The notes below the pieces were generated by a model that was not told the origin of the DNA, searched no databases, and was given only the letters and a program-made list of their open reading frames with translations. Positions 1-8,076 of a stretch of 64,000 nt of DNA are shown one piece after another. A program made the translations under genes and the position numbers. Source of the DNA: Caldithrix abyssi DSM 13497 (GTDB lineage: Bacteria; Calditrichota; Calditrichia; Calditrichales; Calditrichaceae); assembly GCF_001886815.1 (NCBI RefSeq), contig NZ_CP018099.1:1486501-1550500 (forward strand), in the 5' to 3' direction. Position 1 is the stretch's first letter. Every line of letters starts with the position of its first letter.

Positions 1-56
1 ATGCCAAACGCCGTTGTGAGAGAAAACAGTTAAGTGTTTAGAAGTTTTGAGGTAGT

Positions 57-183
57 TTTTGAACCATGATTAATACGATTACAGGATTAACTGGATTTTT
101 TTTACTCGTGTTTAAAGCGAAATTTTGTAAGCACAAAAAGCAAATCATGGAAATCCCTAAATCAAATAAATCATGGTTCAAAA
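57..183. repeat. MITE-like dispersed repeat with terminal inverted repeats
   Basis: A 127-bp non-coding element bounded by a perfect 15-bp inverted repeat: TTTTGAACCATGATT at 57-71 and its complement at 169-183. It has an AT-rich interior and no ORF. A relative with the same TTTTTGAACC ends and similar internal words (GGATTA, ATCCTG) lies at 46915-47061. The structure suggests a non-autonomous element or a dispersed intergenic repeat. No target duplication is evident. Confidence 0.5.
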
Positions 184-303
184 TTGAATGCTCACCGGCC
201 TGTCATTCATTACGGTGGGTTTTTGCGGTTTAGAACAGAAAAGTTTTCTTTAGTTTCGGCTTTGCTGCCTCAGATGTTGATCAGATAGAGTCAGGCCATT
301 GTT

Positions 304-333
304 TTTTACCAGAGGGCTGAATTTCTGGTAAAA
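304..333. terminator. symmetrical stem-loop downstream of the sulfur operon
   Basis: Perfect 10-bp stem TTTTACCAGA / TCTGGTAAAA with a 10-nt loop and A/T tracts on both sides. It lies beyond the GC-rich terminator of the minus-strand operon and may be a second or bidirectional terminator. Confidence 0.4.
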
Positions 334-378
334 CAAAAAGCGGCAGCCGCCCGGGGGGGGGATGGGCGAACCGCCGCG
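331..378 (-). terminator. intrinsic terminator of the psr-yeeE-rhodanese operon
   Basis: Read on the minus strand, a GC-rich imperfect hairpin (arms about 363-378 and 340-352) is followed by TTTTTG. It begins about 12 bp after the stop codon of the rhodanese-like gene and fits the end of the first sulfur operon. A run of nine G residues forms the loop side. Confidence 0.6.
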
Positions 379-390
379 TTAAAAGAAGGG

Positions 391-1023
391 CTAACACCCT
401 TCGTCAAATTTTGCTTTTTTCTTGTTTTTTCTTCTAAAAACAGGTTTGGAGATTTTTGTTTCGCTCTTTTGCGTTTCGTTGTTCACCAGCTTTGTACCCA
501 TCATCACCGGAGCGGCTGCCTTGCGGAATTGATAGCGAAACAATTCGTCGTCGGTGTAAAAGCCGCTTGGCCTGGCAGGATTGGTGAAAACCTGCACCCA
601 GTAATTGAGTCCGCCCTGTAAAATAAAAACGTCGTCAAAGCCGTTTTCTTTAAGAATGAGCCAGGCCTGCGAAGCCAGAGTATTGCCGTTAGAGGCCAGA
701 ATGAGAGTATTGCCCTCGGCCAGATCTTTAAGGTCTTCACTACTCAGCAGTTCCTTAACCGGAATGTGTATGCTTCCGGGAATGTGGTATTTTTCGAAAT
801 CTTCTTTAGATCGGATATCCACAACCAGAAAGCCCGGTTCTTTATTGATGATCATATGGGCCAGATCATCGGGCGTAATGTAGTAGTTGCGATGCTGCAA
901 ATCGTTTAAAAGTTGAGAGGCGTCCACGGTATGGCTGGCCATTTTATCCACCGGCGCAAAGGCTAAAATAAGGCCGAGGATAAATAACATACTAAAGCCA
1001 AAAAGTTTAGGCGAAATTTTCAT
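391..1023 (-). CDS. periplasmic rhodanese-fold protein lacking the catalytic cysteine
   Basis: 210 aa. The N-terminal 22 residues form a signal peptide or anchor. A rhodanese-like domain covers about residues 45-150, with the VVDIR strand near 67-71 and the Y-H-IPGSIHIP segment near 79-89. In active rhodaneses the loop after the central strand starts with Cys; here it reads ASNGNTLAS with Ser at about residue 111, and the protein has only one Cys, at its C-terminus. It therefore probably does not form a persulfide in the usual way and may bind or present sulfur species instead. The C-terminus is Lys-rich. The start codon overlaps the stop of the upstream YeeE gene by 4 bp, so it is the last gene of the psr operon. 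The fold is clear; the role is inferred from context. Confidence 0.8.
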   Translation of the reverse strand: MKISPKLFGFSMLFILGLILAFAPVDKMASHTVDASQLLNDLQHRNYYITPDDLAHMIINKEPGFLVVDIRSKEDFEKYHIPGSIHIPVKELLSSEDLKDLAEGNTLILASNGNTLASQAWLILKENGFDDVFILQGGLNYWVQVFTNPARPSGFYTDDELFRYQFRKAAAPVMMGTKLVNNETQKSETKISKPVFRRKNKKKAKFDEGC

Positions 1024-1613
1024 TGCTGCGGCTCCTTTCTGAATTTAGTTTCCAACCATTCGGCGCCAAGGAACATGACCAGGGCCATCAGAATTACAAA
1101 GAATGCAGTCAGTCCGGTTGGTATATTCAACCAATCCGAAACCTTTGCCGCGTCCATAAAGCCGGAATTGTACAGGCCTTCGATGAGCGGAAACATTTCG
1201 CCAAAGACCAGCATGCCGAACAAAATACCGCCCAAAAAGAAATAGGCGTCGATGCGCCCCAGAACGGCGCCAACCACTGAAGTGCCGGGGCAGTAGCCGC
1301 CAATGGCAAAACCCATTCCAAAAACCAGGCCGCCAAAGATCTGCGCGCCCAGATAAGTGGGATTGACATAAACCTTGCTTAAGTCCAGCCAGCCGAAAAG
1401 GGTTAGGTACAAAAGGCCGATCATAGCGGTCAGAATTGCGCTGAACATCACTTTTAAAACCGTCATGTCTTTAAAGTAAAATTGCAGGGCCAGCTTTCGG
1501 CTTTCGCCAAAGCCGGCGCGTTCCAGCCAGAAACCGAAACCGATGCCTAAAAGCAGAGCGATTACAAAGCTGGTTTCGGTTCCAAAATAGCCAAATTTAT
1601 AAAATGGTGCCAT
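1020..1613 (-). CDS. YeeE/YedE-family sulfur transporter half, C-terminal type
   Basis: 197 aa integral membrane protein with about five or six hydrophobic helices. It carries the YeeE/YedE motif GYCPGTSVVGA near residue 107, with the conserved Cys thought in this family to relay thiosulfate or sulfane sulfur through the membrane. Single-chain YeeE proteins are about twice this length. Here the family is split into two genes, this one with the CPG Cys and its upstream neighbour with the GCTSG Cys, so the two products probably pair. It is translationally coupled to the downstream rhodanese-like gene (ATGA overlap). Import or export of thiosulfate/sulfane sulfur for the adjacent Psr complex is inferred. 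Confidence 0.85.
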   Translation of the reverse strand: MAPFYKFGYFGTETSFVIALLLGIGFGFWLERAGFGESRKLALQFYFKDMTVLKVMFSAILTAMIGLLYLTLFGWLDLSKVYVNPTYLGAQIFGGLVFGMGFAIGGYCPGTSVVGAVLGRIDAYFFLGGILFGMLVFGEMFPLIEGLYNSGFMDAAKVSDWLNIPTGLTAFFVILMALVMFLGAEWLETKFRKEPQQ

Positions 1614-1630
1614 TTTTCACTCCATTCCGT

Positions 1631-2134
1631 TTAAATCCACTGTTTACGAACAAAATAAGCGGTTGCATAAGCGCCGGCGAACACGGCAAACATGAACGCC
1701 CAGCTACCCAGGCTGAGAGTGGCGCCGCCGGTCAGGGCCAGACCGCTGGTGCAACCACGGGCCAATCGCGCGGACCAGCCTACCAGGGCGCCGCCGACAA
1801 AGGCCAGAATCCAGCGCCCTTTTACCGAAATGTTTGGCCCTTTGCCGGTTTTGATTTTTAATCGACCGGCCAGCGCGCCGGATAAAAAACCGCCAATCAT
1901 CACGCCAATGATTTCGAACACCAGCCAGTTAGAAAGAGTGTTGGCGGCGTATTTGGAAAAATAAGGATTGGACTGCACATGGGCCGGAGCCACCAGTTTT
2001 AAAAGCCACACGTCAAAACGCATTAACGCGCCGGAAGCGCCCAGGCCGCGCCCGACCAGAACAAAGGCCAGTAGCAGAGTAAGGCCCAGTCCAATACCGG
2101 CTAAATAAGGATTCCAGAATTTTTGTTCTTTCAT
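1631..2134 (-). CDS. YeeE/YedE-family sulfur transporter half, N-terminal type
   Basis: 167 aa membrane protein with four or five hydrophobic segments and the signature RLARGCTSGLALTGG near residue 127. RGCTSG with its conserved Cys is the hallmark of the YeeE/YedE (Sul_Transp) family. It lies 17 bp upstream of the second half-protein and 13 bp downstream of psrC, so all are probably cotranscribed. Pairs of half-length YeeE proteins beside rhodaneses and sulfur oxidoreductases are common in sulfur bacteria. The substrate cannot be read from sequence. Confidence 0.85.
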   Translation of the reverse strand: MKEQKFWNPYLAGIGLGLTLLLAFVLVGRGLGASGALMRFDVWLLKLVAPAHVQSNPYFSKYAANTLSNWLVFEIIGVMIGGFLSGALAGRLKIKTGKGPNISVKGRWILAFVGGALVGWSARLARGCTSGLALTGGATLSLGSWAFMFAVFAGAYATAYFVRKQWI

Positions 2135-2147
2135 GTCGTATTTCCTC

Positions 2148-3113
2148 TTATTTTAAGCTACTTTCCATAAATTTATACAACCAGCGAGAAGATTGTCCCG
2201 CATCTACAACGATAAAACGAAAGATCAAACCGCCGATCAAAACCAGCACGGCTGTAACCGCCGAAGGAATTTTGTAGCCGCGCCATTCTAAAAGTTCATT
2301 GATAAAAGGCACCAGCAAGCCGAGCACAAATACAAACGTCCAGAAAACGGCAGTGTAAGGTCCGCCTAAAAAGAGATGGGCGGCCTCTTCGTGAACCTGT
2401 GTGCTGGCTAAAAAACCCATAAAAAGATGGATAATCAGGAACATTTCAACGGCAATCAGTCCCATATCAATTTTACTGAAAACCAGTCTTTCATGGTGAT
2501 CTCTGCTCAGCAGGATGACAAAAGCCGTTCCAGTGGATAAGCCGGATGTCAAAAACAAAGGACCCAGGATAGAAGTATTCCAGAAAGGCCGGGCGTTAAA
2601 GGCCGAGAGTAAAATACCGGTGTAAATGCCAACAATGAGCGACAGAATTATCAGCGCTCCGGCTAAAGGTCTGGCAAATTTTTTAACCTGAGCGTGGAGC
2701 CAGTCCAGCAATCCGGAATTCCAGGAGACCTGTGGAAATACATCTTTGATGAACATAAAGCTCCATAATACACTTAAGGGAAAGATAATGGCCAGCGTCC
2801 AGGCGCCCCACGACATGGGCGATTCAATGCGGAAGGTGGTAAACAGTTTCCAGGCGTAAAGCACATGGCTCAGGTCGTAAAGCAGTGCAAGCAGGCCAAT
2901 AGAAAGGAAAAAGGGGGCAAACATGGGCGCAATTTTAACGCCGGTTTTGTACTTATCGCCTTCATTTCGCAAATAGAAAAGAGCGGAAAAAAACAGCAGA
3001 CCGGCGACCAGCCCTCCCAGAAAGAGGTACAGGGGAATGGGCCAGCTCCAGGCATGAAGAACCGGATCAATTTCCGGATTCATCCGTCCTGATGTAATTT
3101 CTATTTCATGCAT
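2148..3113 (-). CDS. psrC: polysulfide/thiosulfate reductase membrane anchor, NrfD/PsrC family
   Basis: 321 aa, about eight or nine transmembrane helices. The N-terminal stretch with PVLHAWSWPIPLYLFLGG is typical of NrfD/PsrC anchors, which bind menaquinone and pass electrons to the four-cluster ferredoxin subunit. It sits directly downstream of genes for the iron-sulfur and molybdopterin subunits (21-bp gap), completing a psrABC-type complex. Quinol-driven reduction of polysulfide or thiosulfate, or the reverse, fits the sulfur-gene surroundings. PsrC, PhsC and TtrC are close relatives, so the exact substrate is inferred from neighbours. Confidence 0.88.
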   Translation of the reverse strand: MHEIEITSGRMNPEIDPVLHAWSWPIPLYLFLGGLVAGLLFFSALFYLRNEGDKYKTGVKIAPMFAPFFLSIGLLALLYDLSHVLYAWKLFTTFRIESPMSWGAWTLAIIFPLSVLWSFMFIKDVFPQVSWNSGLLDWLHAQVKKFARPLAGALIILSLIVGIYTGILLSAFNARPFWNTSILGPLFLTSGLSTGTAFVILLSRDHHERLVFSKIDMGLIAVEMFLIIHLFMGFLASTQVHEEAAHLFLGGPYTAVFWTFVFVLGLLVPFINELLEWRGYKIPSAVTAVLVLIGGLIFRFIVVDAGQSSRWLYKFMESSLK

Positions 3114-3134
3114 TATTTCAACTCCTACTTTTGA

Positions 3135-3671
3135 TTACAAAAGATAATAAACATGGGGCGTTGTTCCGGCTTCCGGAATCAACACTTTGTATTTTCTGGT
3201 GCGCAGCGCTCTGGAAATTTCACTATTGGGATCTTCCAGATCGCCAAAAATCATGGCATGCGTCGGGCAAACGCTTACGCATGCCGGATCTTTGCCCTCT
3301 TTTACGCGATGAATACAAAAGGTGCATTTATCAATATAGCCTTCCGGATGCACAAAACGCGCGTCGTAAGGACAGGATTCAATGCAGGCTTTACAGCCGA
3401 TGCAGTCATCATGCTCAACCAGCACAATGCCGCCTTCGGCGATGTGGCTGGCGCCAGTGGGACAGGTGCGCACGCAGGGCGCATCTTCACAATGATTGCA
3501 CCGCTCCGAGCGAATTTCCAGATACAATTCCGGAAAGCTGCCCGTGGTTTCCTGTACAATCCAATCGCGACAATAGCCGATCGGTACATCATTTTCTGTC
3601 TGGCAGGCCACCACGCAGTCTGCGCATCCCACACAACGTTTGGTATCTATTGCCATTGCATATCGAGGCAT
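3135..3671 (-). CDS. psrB: polysulfide/thiosulfate reductase 4Fe-4S electron-transfer subunit
   Basis: 178 aa, the typical size of PsrB/PhsB/NrfC subunits. Four cysteine groups for four [4Fe-4S] clusters are visible: CVGCADCVVAC near residue 14, CNHCEDAPCVRTCP near 58, CIGCKACIESCP near 90 and CTFC...CVSVCP near 116-135. There is no signal peptide, so it would ride out with its Tat-exported partner. The start codon overlaps the stop of psrA by one base, indicating translational coupling. It links the membrane quinone site of PsrC to the molybdenum subunit. Confidence 0.92.
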   Translation of the reverse strand: MPRYAMAIDTKRCVGCADCVVACQTENDVPIGYCRDWIVQETTGSFPELYLEIRSERCNHCEDAPCVRTCPTGASHIAEGGIVLVEHDDCIGCKACIESCPYDARFVHPEGYIDKCTFCIHRVKEGKDPACVSVCPTHAMIFGDLEDPNSEISRALRTRKYKVLIPEAGTTPHVYYLL

Positions 3672-5887
3672 CAGGCTTCCTCCTTTCTGAATGTCACAAA
3701 ATTAACGCGCATGCCCGTTCCACCCATCAAAGGATCGATTTTAACGCGCGTGATTAAGCGCTGATCATCGGCGCCTTTACCGTAAGCTCGCCTCAACCGT
3801 TTGTCGGAGTGGCCGAAACCGTGAACCATAAACACCGCGTCGTGCCTGATTCTTTCGGTCACCTTGGCCTTAACAGGCGTAGAACGAACGCCGTCCTGAT
3901 TTTCCAGAGTGATGTACTCGCCGTTTTTAATACCCCATTGCTTTGCCACCTTGCTATTGATCCACACAGTGTTCTCTTCCATCAGGTCGTGCAAATTGGG
4001 GTTGTTGGTCGTACGTCCAAAGGTGTGCATGGGCGCCCGCCCATAGAGCAGACGGTAGTAGCCTTCCGGCGGCTCTTCGTGCGCCGTGTACTGCGGAATG
4101 GGATCAAAACCGTACTCGTCCAGAATGGTGGAGTACAATTCGATTTTGCCGGTTGGCGTGGGGAATTCAAAGTCTTCGCCGTCCTCCAGGTAGAGTTTTT
4201 GCGCTTCTTCGGGCAGTAATTTGACGCCGATCTTTTTCATCTCTTCCAGACTGCTGCCAATGGCTTTAAGCTGGTAATCCAGATATTCTTCGATGGTTTT
4301 GGCCGGAAAGTAATCCTCCAGCCCAAGGCGTTTGGCCAGCTCGCGCGCCATCCAGTAAGCCGGTTTAGATTCGTATTTGGGCTCAAAGGCCGGAGCGCGC
4401 AGAGCGATGGACGGGACTCTGCCCGGCGAGAGCCGTAAATTATCGTAGCGTTCCAGATAGGTGCATTCCGGCAGAACCACGTCGGCCCAGCCGGTAATCT
4501 CTGCCGGTAGAATGTCGATGGCTACCAATAGCTCCAGATGCTGAATGGCTTCCAGCGTCTTTTCCGGCTGGGGGAGGGTCATGGGCAAATTGGTGCCGTA
4601 AACAATCCAGCCTTTAAAAGAGCATTCCCGTTCTGGCGATGGAATGGTGGCGTCGCAAATGCCGGAAGAAAGCGCCAGGTGAGCCACCGGGTATTTATTC
4701 GGAAAGGCCTTGCGCCAGTCGCGTTTGACGTTGGGAAACTTAGGAATGGGCATTTTAGGCAGATGCGCCTTACTCGGAAAGTAAAAGCCGCCGCGTCTGC
4801 CCCAGGAGCCCAACAGGGCGTTCAGAATGGCGCCGGCCCGCACGCGCTGCGTATCGTCTCCGTACCAGGTTACGTGGCGTCCGGGATGAACAATGGTCGC
4901 CGGGGCGTTTTTGGCCATTTCGCGGGCGGTTTGCCGGATAACGTGCGGCTTGATGGTGGTGATGGGATAGGCCCACTCCGGCGTTTTGTCTTTTAGGGCT
5001 TCTTTTAGCTGCTCAAAACCAAAGGTGTACTTTTTAACGTATTCTTTGTCGTAAAGCTCTTCGTAAATAATGACGTGAATCCAGGCCAGCAGCAGGGCCA
5101 GATCGGTACCCGGCTTGATGGGCAGCCAGTATTTGGATTTGCTGGCGGCTGTAGAAAAACGCGGGTCAACGGTAATCACGGTGGCGCCGTGGGCTACGGC
5201 TTCGCTGAATTCCTGCACCTGACCGTTGTGCATGTTTTCGCCAATATGGGATCCTAAAAGAACAAGGCATTTAGCGTTGATGATATCGGTTCTTTCCGGT
5301 GAACCAACGGCCTCGCCAAAAGTGAGCATGTAAGCCTCTTCGCGCGGGCCGCGACACTGGGCGTAGGAAGGGGCTGCCACATTATTCGACCCAAAGGCGT
5401 GCAAAAGTGTCTTAAAATAGGAACCGCCGGAACCATGGCTGAACAGGGCAATACATTCCGGACCGTGTTTTTGCGCAATATCTTTCATGCGCCCGGCAAT
5501 AAAATCCAGCGCTTCGTCCCAGCTTACTTCTTTAAACACCTGTTTGCCGTTCTTCTCAACGCGCAACAACGGCTTTTTCAAGCGATCGGGGTCGGTGTAG
5601 GCGCCAATGCCGCCCGTACCCCGTGGACAAAAACGTCCGCGGCTGTTGGGATCGTCAGGATTGCCGATGATTTTCCATGGTTTGCCATCCTTTTTGTACA
5701 CCCAGCCGGCGCACTTCCAGAAGCACATTTCGCAGTAGGTGGGTGTGCGCTCGATTTTTCCGTCTGCTAAAAGATTTTGTTCATCTTTGCTGTTGAATGA
5801 GGCGTACAATTTGGAACCGACCACCAGACTTCCGGCGCCGGCGCCGGCAATCTTGATGAATTCTCTTCGCTTCATTTTAGTCTTCAT
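3671..5887 (-). CDS. psrA: molybdopterin oxidoreductase catalytic subunit, PsrA/PhsA type
   Basis: 738 aa. A Tat signal is present (MKRREFIK then a hydrophobic stretch, residues 5-29). The N-terminal [4Fe-4S] site uses C52, C55, C59 and C87. The expected Mo ligand is C178 in SYAQCRGPREEAY, matching the Cys of PsrA/PhsA enzymes rather than the Ser or Asp of DMSO or nitrate reductases. The C-terminal molybdopterin-guanine-dinucleotide domain includes PMHTFGRTTNNPNLHD. With psrB and psrC it forms a periplasmic membrane-bound reductase for polysulfide or thiosulfate; tetrathionate or arsenate use is less likely but not excluded. The start overlaps the end of merR1 by 11 bp, so the regulator and enzyme share a transcript. 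Confidence 0.9.
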   Translation of the reverse strand: MKTKMKRREFIKIAGAGAGSLVVGSKLYASFNSKDEQNLLADGKIERTPTYCEMCFWKCAGWVYKKDGKPWKIIGNPDDPNSRGRFCPRGTGGIGAYTDPDRLKKPLLRVEKNGKQVFKEVSWDEALDFIAGRMKDIAQKHGPECIALFSHGSGGSYFKTLLHAFGSNNVAAPSYAQCRGPREEAYMLTFGEAVGSPERTDIINAKCLVLLGSHIGENMHNGQVQEFSEAVAHGATVITVDPRFSTAASKSKYWLPIKPGTDLALLLAWIHVIIYEELYDKEYVKKYTFGFEQLKEALKDKTPEWAYPITTIKPHVIRQTAREMAKNAPATIVHPGRHVTWYGDDTQRVRAGAILNALLGSWGRRGGFYFPSKAHLPKMPIPKFPNVKRDWRKAFPNKYPVAHLALSSGICDATIPSPERECSFKGWIVYGTNLPMTLPQPEKTLEAIQHLELLVAIDILPAEITGWADVVLPECTYLERYDNLRLSPGRVPSIALRAPAFEPKYESKPAYWMARELAKRLGLEDYFPAKTIEEYLDYQLKAIGSSLEEMKKIGVKLLPEEAQKLYLEDGEDFEFPTPTGKIELYSTILDEYGFDPIPQYTAHEEPPEGYYRLLYGRAPMHTFGRTTNNPNLHDLMEENTVWINSKVAKQWGIKNGEYITLENQDGVRSTPVKAKVTERIRHDAVFMVHGFGHSDKRLRRAYGKGADDQRLITRVKIDPLMGGTGMRVNFVTFRKEEA

Positions 5888-6326
5888 CTAAGGGCGTCCT
5901 CCAATATTTTTTCAAGATAACTTTGATATTCGCACATTGAGCGGATTCCTGATAAACCGGGCATTCCGCACAGTTTTCATTTTTACATCGTTCTCCCTTG
6001 TTTTCCACCATCCAGCAGGGAACCTGAGATTTGTAATAGGCGTCGCAGTTCAGCCGATCTTCGCTGGTGCAGGGTTTCAAATCCCAGCAGGGGATGGTGG
6101 AGAGCATTAAGCGAATACCGGCAAAGTTTAAGCCTTTCTTTTCGATCAAATCACGAATACACTCCAGACGCTGAATATCTGCCGGGGTAAAATAGCGGTG
6201 CTGCCCCTGACTTTTGATGGGGATAATCAGCCCTTCGTTTTCGTACAGGCGGATGGTGGAAACAGAGATGTTAAACATCTTTGCCACCATACCAATAGGG
6301 TAGAGCATCTTTTTTGTTTGTTTCAT
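5877..6326 (-). CDS. Cys-rich MerR-family regulator of the psr operon (merR1)
   Basis: 149 aa. The N-terminal winged-helix MerR domain (about residues 8-75) has IGMVAKMFNISVSTIRLYENEGLI, here cited in part, followed by a short dimerisation helix. The C-terminal 70 residues hold eight cysteines in the order PCW, PC, NC, PCW, RC, NC, EC and QC. This pattern is shared with the regulator heading the neighbouring SQR operon, so both probably bind a metal or Fe-S cluster or sense (per)sulfide through thiols. It is the first gene of the psr operon and overlaps psrA. An 18-bp palindrome sits 38 bp upstream within a promoter-like spacer, suggesting autoregulation. The effector is unknown. Confidence 0.85.
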   Translation of the reverse strand: MKQTKKMLYPIGMVAKMFNISVSTIRLYENEGLIIPIKSQGQHRYFTPADIQRLECIRDLIEKKGLNFAGIRLMLSTIPCWDLKPCTSEDRLNCDAYYKSQVPCWMVENKGERCKNENCAECPVYQESAQCANIKVILKKYWRTPLDED

Positions 6327-6360
6327 TTCCGTTTAAATCCTTTACCATACTCTGTAGTAA

Positions 6361-6390
6361 TTTCTACATCAATTGATGCAGGTATAGCAA
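6361..6390 (-). promoter_or_regulatory. putative promoter and MerR operator of the psr operon
   Basis: Read on the minus strand: TTGCTA (6385-6390), an 18-bp spacer, then TAGAAA (6361-6366). The spacer region carries a near-perfect 18-bp palindrome at 6364-6381 (CTACAT-CAATTG-ATGCAG on plus, one mismatch). A long spacer with an operator between -35 and -10 is the usual MerR layout. The same plan occurs before merR2. Confidence 0.6.
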
Positions 6391-6480
6391 GTAATGTGCC
6401 AGGGAAGAAAATGTAGGCGTAACAGGTTGGTTTTACTGGATTAAGTAGAATTATTCATTTTTTTACAAATGAAAAATTTC

Positions 6481-6527
6481 TTATATTTAAGAAGAAATCC
6501 CCCAAACCGATTGCGCTGTTTGGGGGA
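6481..6527 (-). terminator. intrinsic terminator of the SQR operon
   Basis: On the minus strand the perfect 10-bp stem ATCCCCCAAA / TTTGGGGGAT (6497-6527, 11-nt loop) is followed by a T-rich tract. It lies about 18 bp after the stop of the DsrE-like gene and separates the two sulfur operons. Confidence 0.8.
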
Positions 6528-6544
6528 TGGAGTGGGAAAAAGTA

Positions 6545-7015
6545 TCAGGTAAAAATTATTTGTCCGCCAGCGGCCACTTCGTAAAATTTGGCCACATTGA
6601 TGATGTCGTCAACCTCATCACAAAAATCGTCTTTGGTTAAATGGAACATATCGACCGTGGCTTTGCAGGCGTAGAGTTTTCCGCCGGCGTCGTGAATCAT
6701 TTCGATGAATTCGCTTACTGGCGGGATGTCCAGTTTTTCCATTTCCTTTTTCATCATTTTTGTGGCAAAGGCGGACATACCGGGCAAAATGCCCAGAATG
6801 GAAGGGATGTGCATTGCCGGATTGCCAACGGTGGCTACCTTCAGTTTATCCATTTTTTTCTTGATAATGGCTTCCAGGCCAAAGAAGGTAAAAAATACAT
6901 TGGCTTCAATACCTTCCATTCTGGCGCCGTTGGCCATAATCAAACCAGGGTAAACGCCTTCCAGCGAACCTTTTGAAATGATGATGGATACCTTTTTAAT
7001 TTTTTCTTCGGCCAT
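6545..7015 (-). CDS. DsrE/DsrF/DrsH-like sulfur-carrier family protein
   Basis: 156 aa cytoplasmic alpha/beta protein of the DsrE/F-like fold. KKVSIIISKGSLEGVYPGL forms the first strand and loop, and a GKLYACKATVDMF segment near residue 113 places a Cys where DsrE-type proteins carry their persulfide. A second Cys lies at DDFCDEVDD. It is the last gene of the SQR operon, 27 bp after the DsrC/TusE-like gene. DsrE and TusE/DsrC families hand sulfane sulfur to each other in the Tus relay and in sulfur oxidisers, which is the likely role here. Confidence 0.82.
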   Translation of the reverse strand: MAEEKIKKVSIIISKGSLEGVYPGLIMANGARMEGIEANVFFTFFGLEAIIKKKMDKLKVATVGNPAMHIPSILGILPGMSAFATKMMKKEMEKLDIPPVSEFIEMIHDAGGKLYACKATVDMFHLTKDDFCDEVDDIINVAKFYEVAAGGQIIFT

Positions 7016-7042
7016 GATTGGGACCTCCAGATTAATGGGTTA

Positions 7043-7360
7043 TTAAACACAGCCCTGGGGTTTGCCAAGGCCGGCGATTTTAGCCGCTTTTTTTGCCGGG
7101 CCATCCGGAAAAAGATTGTACAAATCTTTAATGGGAACGCCGCCGGCATTTTTGATTTTGCGGATTGTTGGAATGTGACCTTCTTTTTCGAATTCTTCGC
7201 GCATAAAACGGATGACCTTCCAGTGCATGTCGGTTAGTTCTTCGATGCCTTCTTCTTTGGCCAGTTCTGCGGCGATTTCTTCAGTCCAATCGGATGGATT
7301 GACTAAAAAACCATCTTCGGTTACTTCAACGGTTTTTCCTGCGATTGTTTTGCTGGGCAT
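7043..7360 (-). CDS. DsrC/TusE-family protein with only the terminal arm cysteine
   Basis: 105 aa, normal DsrC/TusE length. The family features DGFLVNPSDWTEEIA (about 17-31), MHWKVIRFMREEFEKEG and the C-terminal arm AGLGKPQGCV are present. The penultimate Cys (C104, CysA) is kept, but the position eleven residues earlier, CysB in true DsrC, is Ala (A93). A protein with CysA only cannot form the intramolecular trisulfide of dissimilatory sulfite reduction and is expected to act as a persulfide carrier, as TusE does. It sits between DUF1641 and DsrE-like genes in the SQR operon. No dsrAB is present in the window. Confidence 0.88.
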   Translation of the reverse strand: MPSKTIAGKTVEVTEDGFLVNPSDWTEEIAAELAKEEGIEELTDMHWKVIRFMREEFEKEGHIPTIRKIKNAGGVPIKDLYNLFPDGPAKKAAKIAGLGKPQGCV

Positions 7361-7396
7361 AATTGCCTCCTTTCGGTAATTTTAGGTTTAAAGTAA

Positions 7397-8074
7397 TTAA
7401 TTCTCCGGATGTTTTGGGATGGAAACATTTTTCATGAATTGCAACATGAAAAAGATTCCGCGTTTGATCTCTGGTTTATTCATCTCGCGGGCAATTTTGA
7501 GCAGCGAGATGTCTTCGGTTACATCCATGTCTAATTTTTGAAAGAAATCGAGCGCGTTGTTCACTGCGCTTAACATTTGTGGTTGCGTCATGTTTTTAAC
7601 GGTAATCAAAATGGTTGTAATGTTTTCGCGCAATAGACGCACATCTTCCACGGTAAAGCTGGTGACAACGGTATCGATTATTTTGACCGCCTCGGCGAAA
7701 AAGGCGAAGTAGCCTTTGCGGTCTAATTCATCCAGTGTTTCCAGCGCTTGTTGAAAGGCCTGTTTGCCTAAAGGACGAAGATCCTGACTGAGATCGTCAA
7801 AGCTTTGAACCTGCTGCAGCAAACGCGTTAAAGGACGTACGTTTCTCAATAACATCTTAAACAAAAAAACAAGATCACGCGTGTCAAAATGATGAGCCAC
7901 GTCCTGCAGCTCTTCCACGGCCGCGTCGAACATATCTTTGGTAATCAGAGAAAGGTCCGCCTTTAACTCTTCGATCTCGCGCGCCCTTTTTTCCTGTTCC
8001 GCCAGATGTCGCGTAATTACATCCAGCTTTTCGTTGATCTTTTGAATCTCTAATGCTAATTCTTTGTTTTCCAT
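7397..8074 (-). CDS. DUF1641 protein, SQR-associated
   Basis: 225 aa. It has an N-terminal coiled coil (residues 1-45, rich in Lys and Glu heptads) and then an all-helical domain including KMLLRNVRPLTRLLQQVQS, which matches the DUF1641 family as I recall it. DUF1641 genes are often found beside sulfide:quinone oxidoreductases or formate dehydrogenases, but the biochemical function is not known. There is no signal peptide and no Cys. The gene ends 2 bp before the SQR start on the same strand, so coupling to SQR is strong. Confidence 0.75.
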   Translation of the reverse strand: MENKELALEIQKINEKLDVITRHLAEQEKRAREIEELKADLSLITKDMFDAAVEELQDVAHHFDTRDLVFLFKMLLRNVRPLTRLLQQVQSFDDLSQDLRPLGKQAFQQALETLDELDRKGYFAFFAEAVKIIDTVVTSFTVEDVRLLRENITTILITVKNMTQPQMLSAVNNALDFFQKLDMDVTEDISLLKIAREMNKPEIKRGIFFMLQFMKNVSIPKHPEN

Positions 8075-8076
8075 GA

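Noticed and set aside
3131-3764. Two plus-strand ORFs of over 200 codons opposite psrB
   Set aside because: They are antisense shadows of a clear four-cluster ferredoxin gene with a confirmed operon position.
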